From NCBI GenBank assembly GCA_017979445.1, contig JADQWC010000639.1, forward strand, positions 1 through 64,000: DNA of 64,000 nt, written 5' to 3'. Made by a program: the position numbers and the translations under genes. Below the pieces are notes generated by a model that saw only the letters and a list, made by a program, of their open reading frames with translations, did not search any database and was not told the origin of the DNA. Of this stretch, positions 42,300 through 56,339 are shown one piece after another; the stretch's first letter is position 1; each line of letters starts with the position of its first letter. The stretch is from Akebia trifoliata. Lineage: Eukaryota > Streptophyta > Magnoliopsida > Ranunculales > Lardizabalaceae.

Positions 42300-44436
42300 G
42301 ACGTAAGATTTCTAGAGAGGTGTAACTGGAAGGGTTAACTCTTTTTTAAGCATTTCCAATTCAATTTTAGAGACAAAAGGCTTGGACTTTGAGGAAATCT
42401 CTTCGAAAGAGGATTGTCTCGATTTCTGTCATGATTGCAATATGTAATGAAACATCGAAGTTGGCAACATAATTATGGATGATGCGTCTAACTTTGGTTG
42501 ACTCACATTGATACGTTCAATTTCTAGCTTATGATCATTTACCTGTTCTTTCTAAAACTGAGGCATAGGAGAAATCTTCTCGGCATAATTCATGGTATAC
42601 TTTCTTTTGTCAGTTCTTTACTTATTAGAAGAAGGTACTGAAAATGGGAGTGTTTCTTGAATGATGTCGCCTCCAAAATAAAATTTTGCATTAACAAAAT
42701 GCGCTTCCATCTTTTCGAATGATTGATCTTTAACTACTACACATTGTTGCACACCATCTTAGTAATACATGATGCACTTGTGTAATGTGGATGATACTAC
42801 TCTAGTTTTATGCAACCACGATTGATTGAGAAACAAGTGATATGAAGTTTTACAATCAATCACGTAGAAGAGCATCGTTGATAGAGAGTTTGACTCTTAT
42901 CATGCCAATAGCTCCCTGACAACCCAAGTTGAAGTCTTGAATTATCAACTAACTGTGAGCAAGTTGAAGTTGATTTGACAAGATGCCAACTTGTTTCATG
43001 ATACGAATTAAAATTATGTTGACTACAGAACCACAATTAAGGAAGATTTTTGAACATTGTTTTCTCTCACATAACCTACGATGTAAAGAGGCCTATTGTG
43101 AGGTTGAGACCCTAATTGGAGATCCTCATCAATGAAAGTAATCGTGGCCATGCACATACTGCCTTGTTGTGGATCTATGTCAGATTAAATTTTCTATTTT
43201 GATTTAGCCGAGCTTTGCTCTGAAGCATGCTGAACCTTCTGGAGTTCATTAAAGAAACCTAAGTCGACATGCGAATTTTTTATTTCTGAGGTGATATTGT
43301 CTTCCTCAAGTCTCTGATATCCATTATTAGATGTAGTAGGATGCTACTCAAATTTATCATTAACATTACCTTCTAGCCCTTCCGCTTCCACTTGGTGATA
43401 AGTAATCGTGCAGACTTATTTAAAAAGCTTCTTAAGTAAGAATTTTATAAGAGTAACTGGTACATGGGGAGGTTGTAAAAGGACATCTTTGGGGTCTGTG
43501 GGCAAAACTCAAAAAATTTCTTCTTTATTAACCTTTTTCATTTCTTCAATGTTGTACTTGGTTTTGACTTTCTTCTTTCTCTTAGACTTGAAAATCAGAG
43601 GAGTTGGCATATACGTGTATCAATTTTTTTTTAACGAGTGACAACTGTCCACCCTTTGTCATCAACTGAAGTGGGCTACAAGAAACTCGACTTTAAATTT
43701 GAAGCTAAATGAAATTGTTGTCTTTGTTGAGGTGAAATGGAAAGTGGGAAGTGTGACGATTATACCTTGACTTGGTCATGCCCTCAACATGGGATTGACA
43801 TTTTCAACGTCAAAACGTATGTAAATGGGTTGTGGTGGTTGAGGTAAAACTTTTGTGATTTGGGATGATGAAATGTGTGTTGCATACGGATTTAACAAGA
43901 GTATTGGACCAAAAGATCTAAATGTGATAAATGTCATGTTGGAAGTGCCAAATCCATGATTTTCTCTTTGGAGATGAAGTATTTTTCAATTGGGTGACTA
44001 ATTACCCTATGGTAACGACAATACTTTGAATTATTGTTACGACCTTTTTCTTCGGTCGTTTGGGCATTGGAAATTCAGTGAACTTCAATTTCAGTAGCTC
44101 TTCAAAATGCCTGAGATGTTAGCATTAGGAAAATGGTACTCTTCCACCTCAAGCTCTTTGAGAGTTTTTTCAAGCTTTTCTTTTTTCTTGTGTCGAATAA
44201 GTTTTTGGCAAATTTTTTCTTCTTTTACCTGTGACTTGACATATTTTTAGGTGCTGGTAGACAAAACTTTCTTACTTTGAAGGGTTTGCCATCCTTTTTG
44301 TCCTACCTTCGAGGCTCACTTGGTTGTGGAGTCTGATGCACAGTTATACTTTGCTCCATGTTTGAGCTCGAGTAACTAGTTCTTCGAAAGTATATGGTTT
44401 AATTCCTTTCAGGATGCAGAAGAGTTGTCAATGCAT
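42300..44436 (-). mobile_element. Decayed gypsy gag-protease interior, copy 2
   Basis: This corresponds to 802-2,938. About 42,768-44,633 is identical to copy 1, while the parts on either side differ by substitutions. No long open minus-strand frame remains. Confidence 0.6.
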
Positions 44437-45008
44437 TCATTGATTACACTTCTCGATAACGGAAGATTGAGAGAGGCAATCTATGTAGTTGAGGGAAAAT
44501 TTTTTCCAGCATTCAATGTACTTGATGATCGGTTCATCCTTCCTTTGTTTGACAGTAGTGAGCTTTGCCATACATACCATTCTTCTAGTACTATAAAAGC
44601 GACAAGGAATACTCTTTTTAGTTGATCCCAATTTTCTATTGACTTAGATTCCAAATCGGTGTACCAACTGAACACATTGTTGCGGAGGGAGCAAATAAAT
44701 TGTTTCACCATAAAATCGTTGAATGTATCAACGTTGTTGCAAATTTCGATGAAGTGGGCAATGTGTTGTTTTGGATTGCATTTTCCCTTGAACTGTTGGA
44801 ATTTTGATGGTTGATATCCCATTGTAAGACTTATCTGTTCAATACGTTGAGTGTAGGATTTGGAACAGACTAATAAGGAATGTGGCATGCCTTCATACAA
44901 AGCATAAATGGTGTTAGTGATCATCGCTTCCAGTTGTTGAACAGAAAACCAGGCAATAGATCCCTGTGGTGGGTTCGCATAACAAATTGCAAGCCAGAAT
45001 AATCTCAT
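44437..45008 (-). pseudogene. Gypsy gag remnant, copy 2
   Basis: One frame (45,008-44,481, 175 codons) carries 'VQQLEAMITNTIYALYEG', 'GYQPSKFQQFKGKCNPKQH' and 'FICSLRNNVFSWYTDLES' followed by 'NWDQLKRVFL'. The continuation 'FYSTRRMVCMAKL' is in another frame (44,631-44,437), so the same frameshift as in copy 1 splits the domain. This copy is longer on its N-terminal side than copy 1. Confidence 0.87.
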
Positions 45009-45223
45009 TGTTGCTCTTCTTCATGCGGAGTCGTGTACGTTTTGGGAGTGAATCCCAGAGGATGCGAGGGTCTAGCACTTGATTCATTCTCCTTATCTTT
45101 CTGCTCCAAATGACTGACTAGGGTGGTAATTTGAATGTCCATTTATTTCATTGCCTTTTTCAACTTGTTGATGGTGTCTACCATCTAAGCAACTTGTCTC
45201 TATCATTAGTATTCCAACTGTCA

Positions 45224-45556
45224 TCACTGCTCTGATAGAGGTGTAAGTTTGTGACGAAAAAGTGATTGATAGAGATCTATCCCCTTGCTTGATTTCGAAT
45301 CGGATCCAGAATTTGATAAGTCCTTTTTTACAACGTCCGCCCACAATGTTTTCGATAGAAGTACCATTTTTGTGGTACGCTTCTTGGAGTGATGCTGAAG
45401 AGGCTCCACCAATTTGGAACCATCAGTTTTCATCGTTGTTTGCGTTACATGATGATCGCGACAAATAGCTTGAATAGATTCAAAATTGGAGGAAATGATT
45501 TTTTTACCTTTCTTAATAGTGGCAGATGTGATAATGTTGATGCTGCGAGATACCAT
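45224..45556 (-). pseudogene. Open frame inside the candidate gypsy LTR, copy 2
   Basis: A 110-codon minus frame 'MVSRSINIITSATIKKGKK...' runs out of the LTR-like region and ends right at the primer-binding-site-like CTATCAGAGC. It differs from copy 1 by a frameshift that extends it. Function unknown. Confidence 0.35.
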
Positions 45557-47667
45557 TGATGCTTTGGTTGATGTTTTTATAGTTGACTAGAAGATGGGAG
45601 GCTGAGATAATCCTACTAGGTGTGCCAAAAATTTGTCAACAATAAATTTTACAAATCTATTTCGAGATTCCTAAAATAAATTTATTTATTTTGATGAAAA
45701 AAGAGATACCGATCTCAATATTTTCTTCTGATTTATAGTCAAGTACAAAAAGGGGACATATGTAGTTTTTCTTCTCCCCAGGCTTCGCGCTTTATCAGCT
45801 GATAAAGTTGTTTGGATAGTGGTTATGTTTATGCTTGATCTTCTATAGAGGTTTCTGTAAATTTTCTTTTTTCTAGGCTTCGCTCTTTATCGGTTGATAA
45901 GGTCTTATAAAACCATTTTTGGGACCATAATTATACAAGGATTATCAACACCTAATTGCTATTTATCCTTAAATAATAGTAAATTATATGAAATTGCCAA
46001 ATTATCGAAGTTAATAGAATTTTTTACTTTTGCAGGTAAAGAGAGACAATTTTGAACACAAATAATTTTGTAACAATTTTTGTTATAATATCCAAGAAAA
46101 AAGGGAGCGGCCAACCAAAACTCAGCAACAAATGCTGCCACGTCATCGCGTTGTGGCACCCTTGTGGTACGCAACAGTAATCTCTAGGAATTGTGCCTCG
46201 AGATTTGAACTGAATATTCCAGACTCTTTGACCGTTGCAACTGTAGACTCTTCTCGAATCAACTAAGGCAAAAAACTCGACCTAATAACCTGAATAAAAA
46301 ATCTATAAATTGAGGGGTTGTCCCAAAGGAAGGGATCCATCTTCTTCTTCTTCCTAATTTCTTTGTATTTTTCTATGAGAGAAAGAATCCTTATAGAAGT
46401 GAGAGCTCAAGAGTTGTTTCTTTTACCTTTCTTCTTTAATTTCCCTTTGTAATACCATTGTGGTTGATTAGACTTTCAAAGTTGGGAATCAAATTGCAAC
46501 ACAGAACTATCCCATCCTCTTCTCTACCATATTTTCTTTATTTCACTTTGTTGCAACTTGCTCCTCACAATGATTGGCTAGACTCTCCTTAGAGAGGTCA
46601 ATGACGTCATAGTGAGTTCATCTTAATATTGTTTAATTAATTATATTGCCCCTACTTTAATTCTATTATTGTGAAGACTCTTAAGGTGAGATCATCTAAT
46701 TTGTACCTAATATTCTAACCTTGATGATTCATGCTTAGATAAGATCAAGCTTAATCATGCTTTGTGATAAATATGAGATACAAATCTGATAATCACCTCT
46801 AAATTTAGGATTCACATATATATTTTCAATTCACCTATAAGAGTTAATCGATTCATCCAACATTTTCTTTAAGATCACTTGCAAAGGTTGATTTGGTCTC
46901 TGTAGCTTTTACCTTGCTTTAATCTCTAATCTTGTTTCATTTCATTTTACTTCTTAGTTGTAACTCTTTTATAATCTGTTTTAAATTTGTTTTCAAAATC
47001 CGTTTTGGTTTCAATTCGAAAAAAAATTTGAATCACTATTGTCCCTGTGGAACAAACCTCACTCACCAAAATTTTATTTTAATATTTGTTGAATTTTACA
47101 TTTGCAATCAACCACTACAATTTGAACATCGGTTGAGAATGATTTCTTGGCTTCCAAAGAAGGGCCTGATGTTTGTTCTTCTCTTTAATCAGAGTCCAGT
47201 TCTCTAAAAAACTTTTCTTTGTTTTTGGAGGAGGGTTTGAGAGCTTCTTCTTCTCTAAAGGGAAAACTTTTCTCTTCTGAGAAAAAGTGATCCAGATCCT
47301 CTCTCAATGAGAGAGACTTTGGTATTTATAGACTTAAAAAAAAATATCTTTCCAATTATATCCCAACTTAAAGAGCTTTGATTGGTTCATTTAAAGTTTA
47401 AATTCGTCCAAATCCAATTTATGAATTTTATGTATTGTTGGTGGGCCAAACTCATTTATTTTGGTGCAGGGTCTAATGCATATGTGGATCACTTAGATTT
47501 ATTAGATCATAGGCTTTATCTGAAATACCCATAACCTAAATTATAAGAGGCTCATTCCCAATCAATCAATAGGCTTCATTTGAATGTGTGGCTCATTTAT
47601 AGCTTTTAGGGTCTTTCTTGTGATTTGTGAAAGATGTAGGGACCTTGTCAAAATTTCGAAGCCTACA
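45242..47667 (-). repeat. Candidate 5' LTR of the minus-strand gypsy element, copy 2
   Basis: The plus strand begins TGTAAGTTTG and ends AAGCCTACA, as in copy 1, beside the same primer-binding-site-like GCTCTGATAG. The minus-strand TATA-like sequence (about 47,321-47,330) and the nested plus-strand LTR-like text (about 46,157-47,140) are kept. Confidence 0.45.
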
Positions 47668-48435
47668 TCTATATTGATGGAGAAATTTGACTTTTACTTC
47701 AAATTTTGACAGAGTAATCTAGAGAACCTCCCGTTGCATTTCGCACTAAAAAAAAAAAAAGAAATATCATTTGGAGGCTGCCCATTTCAATACCTTAACC
47801 TAAAACTATCCATCAAAATCCCGACTTTCTTCAATCATTAGAATAAGCATTTAGCCCACTTTCCAACCAAACTTGTACATCCGTAACATACTTTTGAAAC
47901 ATTAACTACTTTCAAGGCTTTGATCAACCAATTAACATTCTCCCAAAACATAAACATTTAAAAGTAGAAATAAAAAAGAAACAACTATCCTTAGGATTGA
48001 TATTGGGGTGCCTAACACCTTCCCCTCTCTCATTCGTACCTTTAATCAATAAACCAAAATGAGAGTTATTCAATTTATGGGTGACTGTTCATACCCTTGA
48101 ACTTGAAAAGTGGCAACTCCTCCAAATTTGTTGCTTAACTAACTCCAACCTTGATCCTTTAGGGAGATCGACCATTCTGATCGAACAACCAAGAGGAAAA
48201 AAAAGGGCGCTTGAAGATCAGGGATCTATAAATAATATGAAAATAAATTAAGAGATATTGATAAGACCCGAGTAGTCATTCCTAGGATGGGGCATAGGGT
48301 TGTCTAATATCTTCCCCTACTTCAACCAAACCACCTTACCCTGAATCTCTTAAATGCAAACTGAAGAGTCAATTTTTTTTAAGATTGACTATTCACACTC
48401 ATGAATTCCATGATTAGTAACTAATCCTTCAACTG

Positions 48436-48467
<32 letters not shown>

Positions 48468-49199
48468 AATAAATAAATAAATAAAAACTAATCCTTCAAA
48501 TCTAAGTCATGAAACCTTAGACTTGTTCGAAAAAGGGATACAGAGGAAACCCACCTATAGAAGGAAGATCCACGACCCCTGAATCGAGATGATCAATCAA
48601 AAGGAGGGCACTACAGCCACCAAAGTTCAGAATTTGTAGATGTAAAAAAGAAAAAAAAAACTAAAAACCAAAAAGGGGAAACTATGTAGGCAAACAATAA
48701 ACCCTATTCTCCATATTCCAATGAACCCTACTCTCCATATTCCCTTCACTTCCCCAATCTCTTTTCAAAATACTAGTTGTGCGGATCGAAGACCTACCCA
48801 AATTCAAAAATTAAAGAAGACTAAAAACATGATAAAATAATATGAGATACTTCCCGATCAATGACATTATGTGAAAAATCCAACGAAAGGGACAAAATAA
48901 AAGAATCTATGATATACAAGAAAGAAAATAGCCAAAAAACTACTTTTACAACTTTTCTTCATAGATTATTTACTGTTTTTCATATGGAACCTTCATTATT
49001 GCTTTCTTACGGAGATTTATTTACTGTCTTGTTTACAATTTTCCTTATACTTTTGAGCTTTTCATTTACTATTCTAATGTAATTTTTAAATTTCTTTAAT
49101 ATATAAGGCCCTTTATAATTTCACACCACCAAGTCTTATTAGAGTAATTTGTTGTACTTCTTGTCACTACAGTGTGTGAGTTACATATTAAAGCATAAT
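47668..49199. other. Non-coding retroelement debris, copy 2
   Basis: This matches 6,165-7,670 with scattered substitutions. The microsatellite at 48,436-48,485 is longer than in copy 1 (more AAT and AAAT units), which accounts for much of the offset change. The plus frame 48,861-49,082 is not supported as a gene. Confidence 0.4.
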
Positions 49200-49801
49200 G
49201 GGAGCAGCTTGGGTGGGCAAAACCTGACCCCGCTGGGTTGAATCTGACCTTCGGTCATGTCTGGGCATAGTTAGCTTGGGTATAGGTAACAAAAAAAATG
49301 CCCTACTCAATTCGGGTTGGACACGGGCATTGGTATTGGCCAACCCAATTTGCCCGAACCCAAACTTAATATTATTATAATTTAAAAATATTTCTTATCT
49401 TAATTTATTTCACACTCATAATTCATATTTCAATATGTATGCTTTTGTTTATCTATACATCAAAACTATTGTATTATTATTTTCATTAGATAAATAATTG
49501 CTTTATTATTAATGCTTTGTTTTTAGTGCAATTGCTTAAAAAAAAATTTTCTTTTGAAAATTTCGATTATTAATAAAAAAATTATTATTTTAGTTAATCT
49601 AATTATTTTAGTAAATTTAAGTTCTTTTACACGCCACTGATCTTTATATAAACCCTTGCCAATACTAAATTACCTAGTATTAATGAGGAATGAATTAACT
49701 TGAACAACCCTACTTGGCTAGGGTTTGGGTTGAGCATTTCATGCCCAAGGTCGGGTTGGGCAAGGACGCGGGTTGATCCCCAACCCGCCCGAGTAGCAAC
49801 C
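49200..49801. mobile_element. hAT-like non-autonomous element remnant, copy 2
   Basis: Same structure as 7,672-8,272, with a few substitutions in the left half. Confidence 0.4.
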
Positions 49802-50292
49802 CCCATTTTAAAACCTGTTTATACCCATTTTTTTACACATTCCATTTTAGGTAACCAATGCAAAATGGGAAGTAAGGGGAGCATGACACCTTCCCGTTTC
49901 TTTGGATAAATCACTTACTACTTATCTTTTAGCGAAGACCAGTTCCCCAAAGACATTTTGGGGTTTGTTAATACTTTATTTCATGAGTATAATTGAAGGT
50001 TAATCACACTACTTTCTTTAAAAACAAATTGTGGTTCTCTAAATGAATCCCACAAACCCCTATGTAGCCAACGAAATCATCAACAATCGAGAAAATCCTA
50101 GAAGTACAAGACGCTAATGAGTTATGCAAATAAAAATCTAAATAAAAAACTCAAAGATGGTTCCCATTTTTTTTTTCTGACATTCTTATTATCAACAATT
50201 TACATCCACAAAAATTATATAATTTTAATAAGTAATATTCATTGGAAAAAATAAATTAAGAAAATGTTCAGATATTTTTTAAAAGAATATTA

Positions 50293-50591
50293 TCTATATA
50301 ATAAAATACAACGATAAATCCCACTCCAACTACACTTATAAGATGTAAACGTGCCAACCAACTAAAGTAAAGTGGGGCCTACACTACCCCACTTTATTCT
50401 CTTTTCTCTTCATCGTCTTTAACTTTATTGTCTTTCCTCTCTTCCCCCTTTTTCAATAATATCTCTCTTATTTTACTCCTTCTTCTTTTACCCTATTTTT
50501 AAATAATACCCTTATAACTTTACTATCTTTCATCTTTTGCCTTTTTAATCCTAAAAATGGTACTCATGTCATAGGCACGGGTAAACTCTAG
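50293..50591 (+). mobile_element. Short non-autonomous Helitron (299 bp), copy 2
   Basis: TC start after A, CTAG end before T and the 3' hairpin are all as at 8,764-9,062. This segment is identical in the two copies. Confidence 0.75.
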
Positions 50592-51069
50592 TCTGCATAG
50601 TACAACACAATGATGGATCTGAAATCAACTCAACCCTTTTTCACTAAATAGTTAAAAAGATTTCGATTGATAAAATGGTAATTTTTTGAGAAATGGGAGT
50701 CGCAACCTAGTTTAGGTCTAAGAACAAAAAATAACTCTAAATAGATCTAGATCGGTCCATGGATAAAAGAAATGGGTAAGGAGTCAGAATATGGGTTTCG
50801 GAAGGTGTTAGGCACCGAATCCGTTGGATCAAGATGATTGGTCTCTACTACGATCCAAAATTATCCTATGATCAACATACAAATACTAAAGTCAAATTAG
50901 GTTCCAATCATCATTAATCTATATCGGATTTGCTAAATGAATCTTACGACCAAAATTCTCCAATTATATAAATTATTCCTCGAATTTCGTATAACAAGAA
51001 AAAATTTGTGAAAAAATCCTAATTAAGTCCCATGATTTGAAGTCAATTAACAATCCACATATACAAATA
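50592..51069 (+). other. Non-coding stretch with LTR-element signature, copy 2
   Basis: Same as 9,063-9,540 but with a cluster of substitutions at about 50,760-50,850. Here the signature reads GGAAGGTGTTAGGCACCGAA, closer to the usual form. Confidence 0.4.
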
Positions 51070-51758
51070 TTTTCTAAATCAATAACAATGAAAATTTGTG
51101 AAGATTTTCCAAATTAGAAAATTAGGAATGTGAAATTTCTAAATTGTAACATGTGAAATTTCTAAATTAGAAATTTTCTCAATTAGAAATTCATAAATAT
51201 ATGATGAATTCTAAAATTAGAAATTTAAAAAATATAAAGTTTCCAAAATAGAAGATTACTAAAAAACATGAAATTTCCCAATTAGAAAATCATAAATTTC
51301 CATGAACATGAAATTTATAAATAAGGAAAATGCGAACTTCTCAAATTGGGAAATCATAAAAAATAAATTTTCTAAATTAGATGAATACGAATTTTCCCAA
51401 GACAAAGAATTATGAATTTTCAAATTAGGCAATTATGGACACACGACAACTCAACAAATCGAAAAAATTTGATATGGATAAAAACATCAAATGAACGAAA
51501 TATGAATATACATGAATCTTAAAATTAGCAAAAATCCATATCATGTAAAATTACCAAATCAAGAAAATATTAGCATACGCTGATCTCGAAATTGGTAAAA
51601 TATCAATACAATATGAAATTAACAAATTTGAAGAATATGAATACACATGGATCTCAACATTGGCAAAAATCAAAATCATGGAAATTTATCAAATCAGGGA
51701 AGTATGGATGTGTACATGATAATCATCAAAATCAGCAAATCATGAATATGAATGAAAA
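51070..51758. repeat. AT-rich degenerate short-unit repeats, copy 2
   Basis: Matches 9,541-10,235. The plus frame 51,592-51,783 arises from repeat sequence and a substitution, and is not a gene. Confidence 0.55.
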
Positions 51759-54144
51759 TTTTGAACTACGATGCTTGCTATAAAATTCCAGAATTAACAA
51801 TCCTAATACAAGCAATGGCTCGATCATAATATCCATGGATTTGAAAAATAAAACATGTATTCATTAATTCTACTAAGATGAGATATGAAAAGAAATTAAT
51901 GAAAAAGAAGAGAAATAGAAAAAAGTAAAATAATAAAAATCTTAACCAAACTACATGGTAATTCTAAAAAAAATGGCCAGCGAAGAAACAAAACTAGAGA
52001 TAGTGAAAACAAAAGAAGAAAAGAAGAAAGAAAAATAAACAAATAACTAATTTACCTTTACGACGAAGAGGTGGTTGGGTGTTATTCCTTCAGGCATGAT
52101 CCAGCGAGAGCTTATGGGAGCAATGGGTATGGCTGACCCACAAGAGAAAATGATAGGTGCGGGTACGCTATTGACAGAACAGAGCTGAAAGGCTAAAAGA
52201 GAGAGAGCCATGGCTACTCTACGTGGTTGTGAAGGAATACGAAAGTAAGGGGAAACACTATGTCCTGGATTGAAAGAGAGAGGAAATGGGGAAATGAGTG
52301 CTTTTGGTTGGACTACATAGAAATAAAAGAAAAGAAAGAATGGGAAGAGAAAGGATGGTGTCACTGCTGGGAATTTAAGAGAAGAGAAAAATAATGGTGG
52401 TTGTGTTGGTTTGAGACTTGGTGAATAGAGAAATGAGGTAGAGAGGGAGTTGCTGCTAGGTAGAAAAATGAAGGTAAAAAGGATGGATTTGGGGCTGCTT
52501 ATAATGGCAAAAGAAACTAATTAAGGAAAGCCGTTTTAATGGTCGAAAACAGAGGTGAAGGAGGTCGTTTTTGGGTTGCTGTAAAATGAAGACCAGGGGA
52601 GGTAATGGAAGGCTTAAAGGAGGGCCAAAACCGAGAGGTGAAGGGGGTTAATGGAGGGCTAAAATGGTGAGTCTATGTGCTGGTATCAATGGCATAAAAA
52701 ACAGCAGTATGTGGTTGGTTTTAATAGCAGAAAAACGAAGAGGAGAGGAGGTTTTTGCTGTTGAGTAGAGAACGTCAAAGAGAGAAGGAGGTTACTTTTG
52801 TTGAGTAGAGGACGTGACAGAGAGAAGAAGGAGTTCAACGTGAAGAAGCCAGGTAAGTCCTTTCTCTTTTTTTTCTTTTTTTGTTTGCTGTCCAAAACAA
52901 AGAGTTAACTAGAAAAATGCAGAGGACCAAGAGGAGAAGAAGGAGATTGAGAGGGTGGAGACGTAGGGGAGTTCGTGAGAGAGAGAGAGAGAGCTGGAGA
53001 GAAGGAGCAGGAGCACGTTTTATTTTTTATTTTTTATATAAGATAGTTTCTATTTTTGTTTCTCTTCTTTCTTTCAACTTTTATTTTTTATTTTTCTTAT
53101 TTTGACCTCTTCTCACGTTTCTCTTAAGAAAATGAGGGTGAGATCTCACGTTGCTCACACTTTGGTAGTCCTTCATCGATTAGGTATATGATTGGTTGAT
53201 TTTTATTTTTTCGGTTTTTACATGATTGTTTTGATTTTAATTCCAATTTTATGGGTCAATTAATTTTTTTTACTTTGAAATTTTTTATTGGTTGATCAAG
53301 TTTTACTTTAATTTTGATTTTTAATTTGATTAAATTTTAATTTATTTGTTGATCAACTCTTAATTTACATTTTTAACTAGATTTTGATGAAATTTTGATT
53401 TAAATTTTTAATTTAATTTTGAGTTTTAATTGATTGAATTTAAGTTTATTTTTTATGATATTTTGATTTAAATTTAAATTCGATGTTTAGTTTGAAATTA
53501 AATTTGATTTAGATTAAATTGGATTTTTAATTTGAATTTGATTTTAATTAGATTGAATTTTTAATTTGATTTCGAATTTTACTTTTTTAATTTTTTGTAT
53601 CATGTTTTCCTAGGAATCAGTCTTTAGGTCAATGTCGGACATTGAGGGGCATTTCGGTCATTTTTTGTGATTTCTCTGTTTTCGTCGATTTGGATATCAT
53701 TAGACTTGAAATCATATTATGAACACAATGGAGGTGCCTTCGGGATTTTTCGGAGGTCTGAAATTCATGAGATGTATTTTTATCATTTTGTTGATTTTTA
53801 TAGATTTTTACGAATTTTTTGCGGTAGGTTTCTTTTAGTCCTAACATGATTATTTCTAAGTTTCGATGTCATATTTTCTTGTAGTAGCGAGGTCTCTAAA
53901 TTATCAAACTGTGTAGCGAACCTAAGCATACGTGTTTGCTAAATCGGGTGTAAGATATAACGATCCTAAACGTGAATAGATTTCTATGTCGAGTCGTAAC
54001 AAGTTAGGGAGATGGAAGGATTAGAAATGAAAATATTGGGAATAATACTCACAAGCATTTTAGTTCTTTGTATTCATCATTAAGAATTCATCGCAACCGA
54101 GTGACGAATTGTCGAATTGGATAGATGAAAAAATGGGGTGTTTT
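51759..54144. other. No supported gene; purine- and AT-rich tracts, copy 2
   Basis: Matches 10,236-12,640. About 40 bp present in copy 1 near 11,045 is missing here, and the GA microsatellite is shorter. The minus frames at 52,047-52,364 and 52,686-52,895 are not supported. Confidence 0.4.
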
Positions 54145-54395
54145 CAGGATCCCACTTAGGTACAGTTTTGTGGGGATAAACATCCTACTCAACTACAGTG
54201 TTGTGGGGTCCACATTATTCTGCTTTTCATCTTCACCCCCTTCAACTTTATTGTCATTCGTCTCCCCCCCTATTTTTTCTATGTAATAAAATACCATGGT
54301 GGGTCCCACTCAGCTACAATTTGTGGGGTCCGTACTATTTTTTCCTTTCCTCTTCATACCTTCAACTTTATATGACCAACATTTCTTAATAATGA
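54145..54395 (+). mobile_element. Helitron-like fragment, copy 2
   Basis: Matches 12,641-12,910 with a few substitutions and a shorter C/T tract. Confidence 0.4.
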
Positions 54396-54521
54396 ATAAA
54401 AACAAAAGTTTATAATATGAAAGTAAGACAAGGTATTATTTATGGAGTTGAATGGGAAATTAATAAATCATATCCACATAATTAGTGTGGCTTAGATATA
54501 AATATTGAGATGGATGATTTG

Positions 54522-55312
54522 AAAGAATCAATTATCATCTCCCTTTCCAATCCACAAAGTGAAAATTTTGAGTACTTTGGGAACCCCCATCGAGTTTATT
54601 GGAAACACCAATTTCACATTGCTTGCATCTTGTCGAGCAATGCGAGATTTTAATAATTTTATTAGCTTGATCGGTGTGCAAGACTTGAGGACTAATGATG
54701 ATTGGTTCTCATGGACTAATAAATCAGTAGGCGAGAGATGGATTTTATGCAGATTGGATAGGGCGTTAATCAATCTGTCATGGTTAACTAAATTCCCTCA
54801 GATGAGATTGAATTATTTGCCTTGTGATGTTTCAGATCATTTTCCTTTAAAATTGATGTTTCCAGTAAACTCGATGGGGGGTCCCAAAGTGTTCAAAATT
54901 TTCACTTTGTGGATTGGAAAACCAGGGTTTAGGGAGATGATAATTGATTCTTGGAATCAAGAAATAAGGGGAACTCCTATGTTTAAATTCACCAGGAAGC
55001 TTTAGATGGTAAAATATTCAATCAGAGAATGGAACAAAAAAATATTTTGATAACATTCATGGACGAAAAGAGAAAGCTAAGGAGAAATTGTATCAAGTTC
55101 AAAAAATGATTCATAAGCAACCAATGGAGAGTTCTCTGCAAAATCAAGAGGTGGAAGTGTTGAGGGTTTACAATGAGGAATTAGACATTGAAGAACAATT
55201 GTACTAGCAAAAGTCGAGGGTTCAATGGATTTATCTTGTATCTACACTCGTTAGAAGTGTTTTTAGGGAGGGGTCCCTTTAACCCAACTTATCAATCAAA
55301 AAAAAAAAAAAA
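54522..55312 (+). mobile_element. LINE (L1) fragment with an inverted arm, copy 2
   Basis: As at 13,040-13,838. The left arm (from 54,522) lacks 11 bp found in copy 1, so the inverted match to 54,857-54,953 is shorter. The endonuclease-like frame (54,559-55,005) keeps 'FSWTNKSVGERWILCRLDR' and 'VSDHFPL' (SDH motif, changed to SYH in copy 1). Confidence 0.75.
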
Positions 55313-56339
55313 GAAATAGAGTGCATTAGTAAAAATATAAGAGTAATCTCATTTGGTAATAAACCAAGAAAATTATATTGAAATAATTTGGTCAATGTAA
55401 TGAGGATTTATAACAATCCAACTTAAAGGAATGTGCAAGTTGAATGTTTAAGAAAGAGAAAAAAAAATATTTTAAGAAGTAACTTGATGAGGTAGTGAGA
55501 ATCAATATGCATTTTGGAGTTTTAAAAATTCCTGTTATGTTTTGTGTGTTGAAAGTGGTTTCTTGAAACCTCATTTGGATGGGCTAGAGAATCCTTTCAT
55601 TAATCTATTGATTAGTTGTGTTTCTCTTGTTTTGATCTTTAGATCTTAGTTTGATTTTTCAAATCTTGTTTGATAGAAAATTTATTAGCCACAAAGGTTA
55701 AATGGTTTTTGGTTTTTAGTGCCTTTTATCTTTAGTCCCCCATCGGAAAATAGAAGAATTTGGGAGTCAACTCTTATATTGGAGTTACTTCTACTAGTCT
55801 TGACAGCTAAAAAAGTGGCTTGGCTCACGCATGCACGTGAGGCCCATGAGGGAGGCCCAATGGAATCTTATCAGATTTTGGGTCCAAGCTTTGAAAACCC
55901 TCAGTGCGTGTATCATAGCGTCGTGCACCCTACCTGTTTCTCACACACGCACACACGCCAGACTTGGGTTTGGGTCTTAATTTGCCTTCTTTTTTAACAA
56001 GTTTTGTATTAACCATTTGTTTTTAAAATAGGTTTTAGAGACTTTATGTATCTTCTTTCAAATACAAAAAAAAAAAAATCAAATCTCTCTCTCTCTCTCA
56101 CTTCCATTCCATTCGTTCAATTCTTCAAGGGTCATACTTTTAGTCCATTCGCCAAAAGATCAGACGTTGTATTGTTGTCTTCTCTGTCCTACATAGACTG
56201 TTGAACCCTGTGGGAAGACTTCCAATAACCAAGTGGAGGGGACAATGGGACGTTTTTGCCTTTAGGCATCCAATGACCTCACACAGGAACATATTTGCCT
56301 TAGGACATCGCGTTGGTCTACAGTTCTACTAACCAATGA
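55313..56339. other. No supported gene; microsatellite and LTR-like text, copy 2
   Basis: Matches 13,839-14,858 with scattered substitutions. The last substitution before the long identical block is at 56,339. Confidence 0.35.
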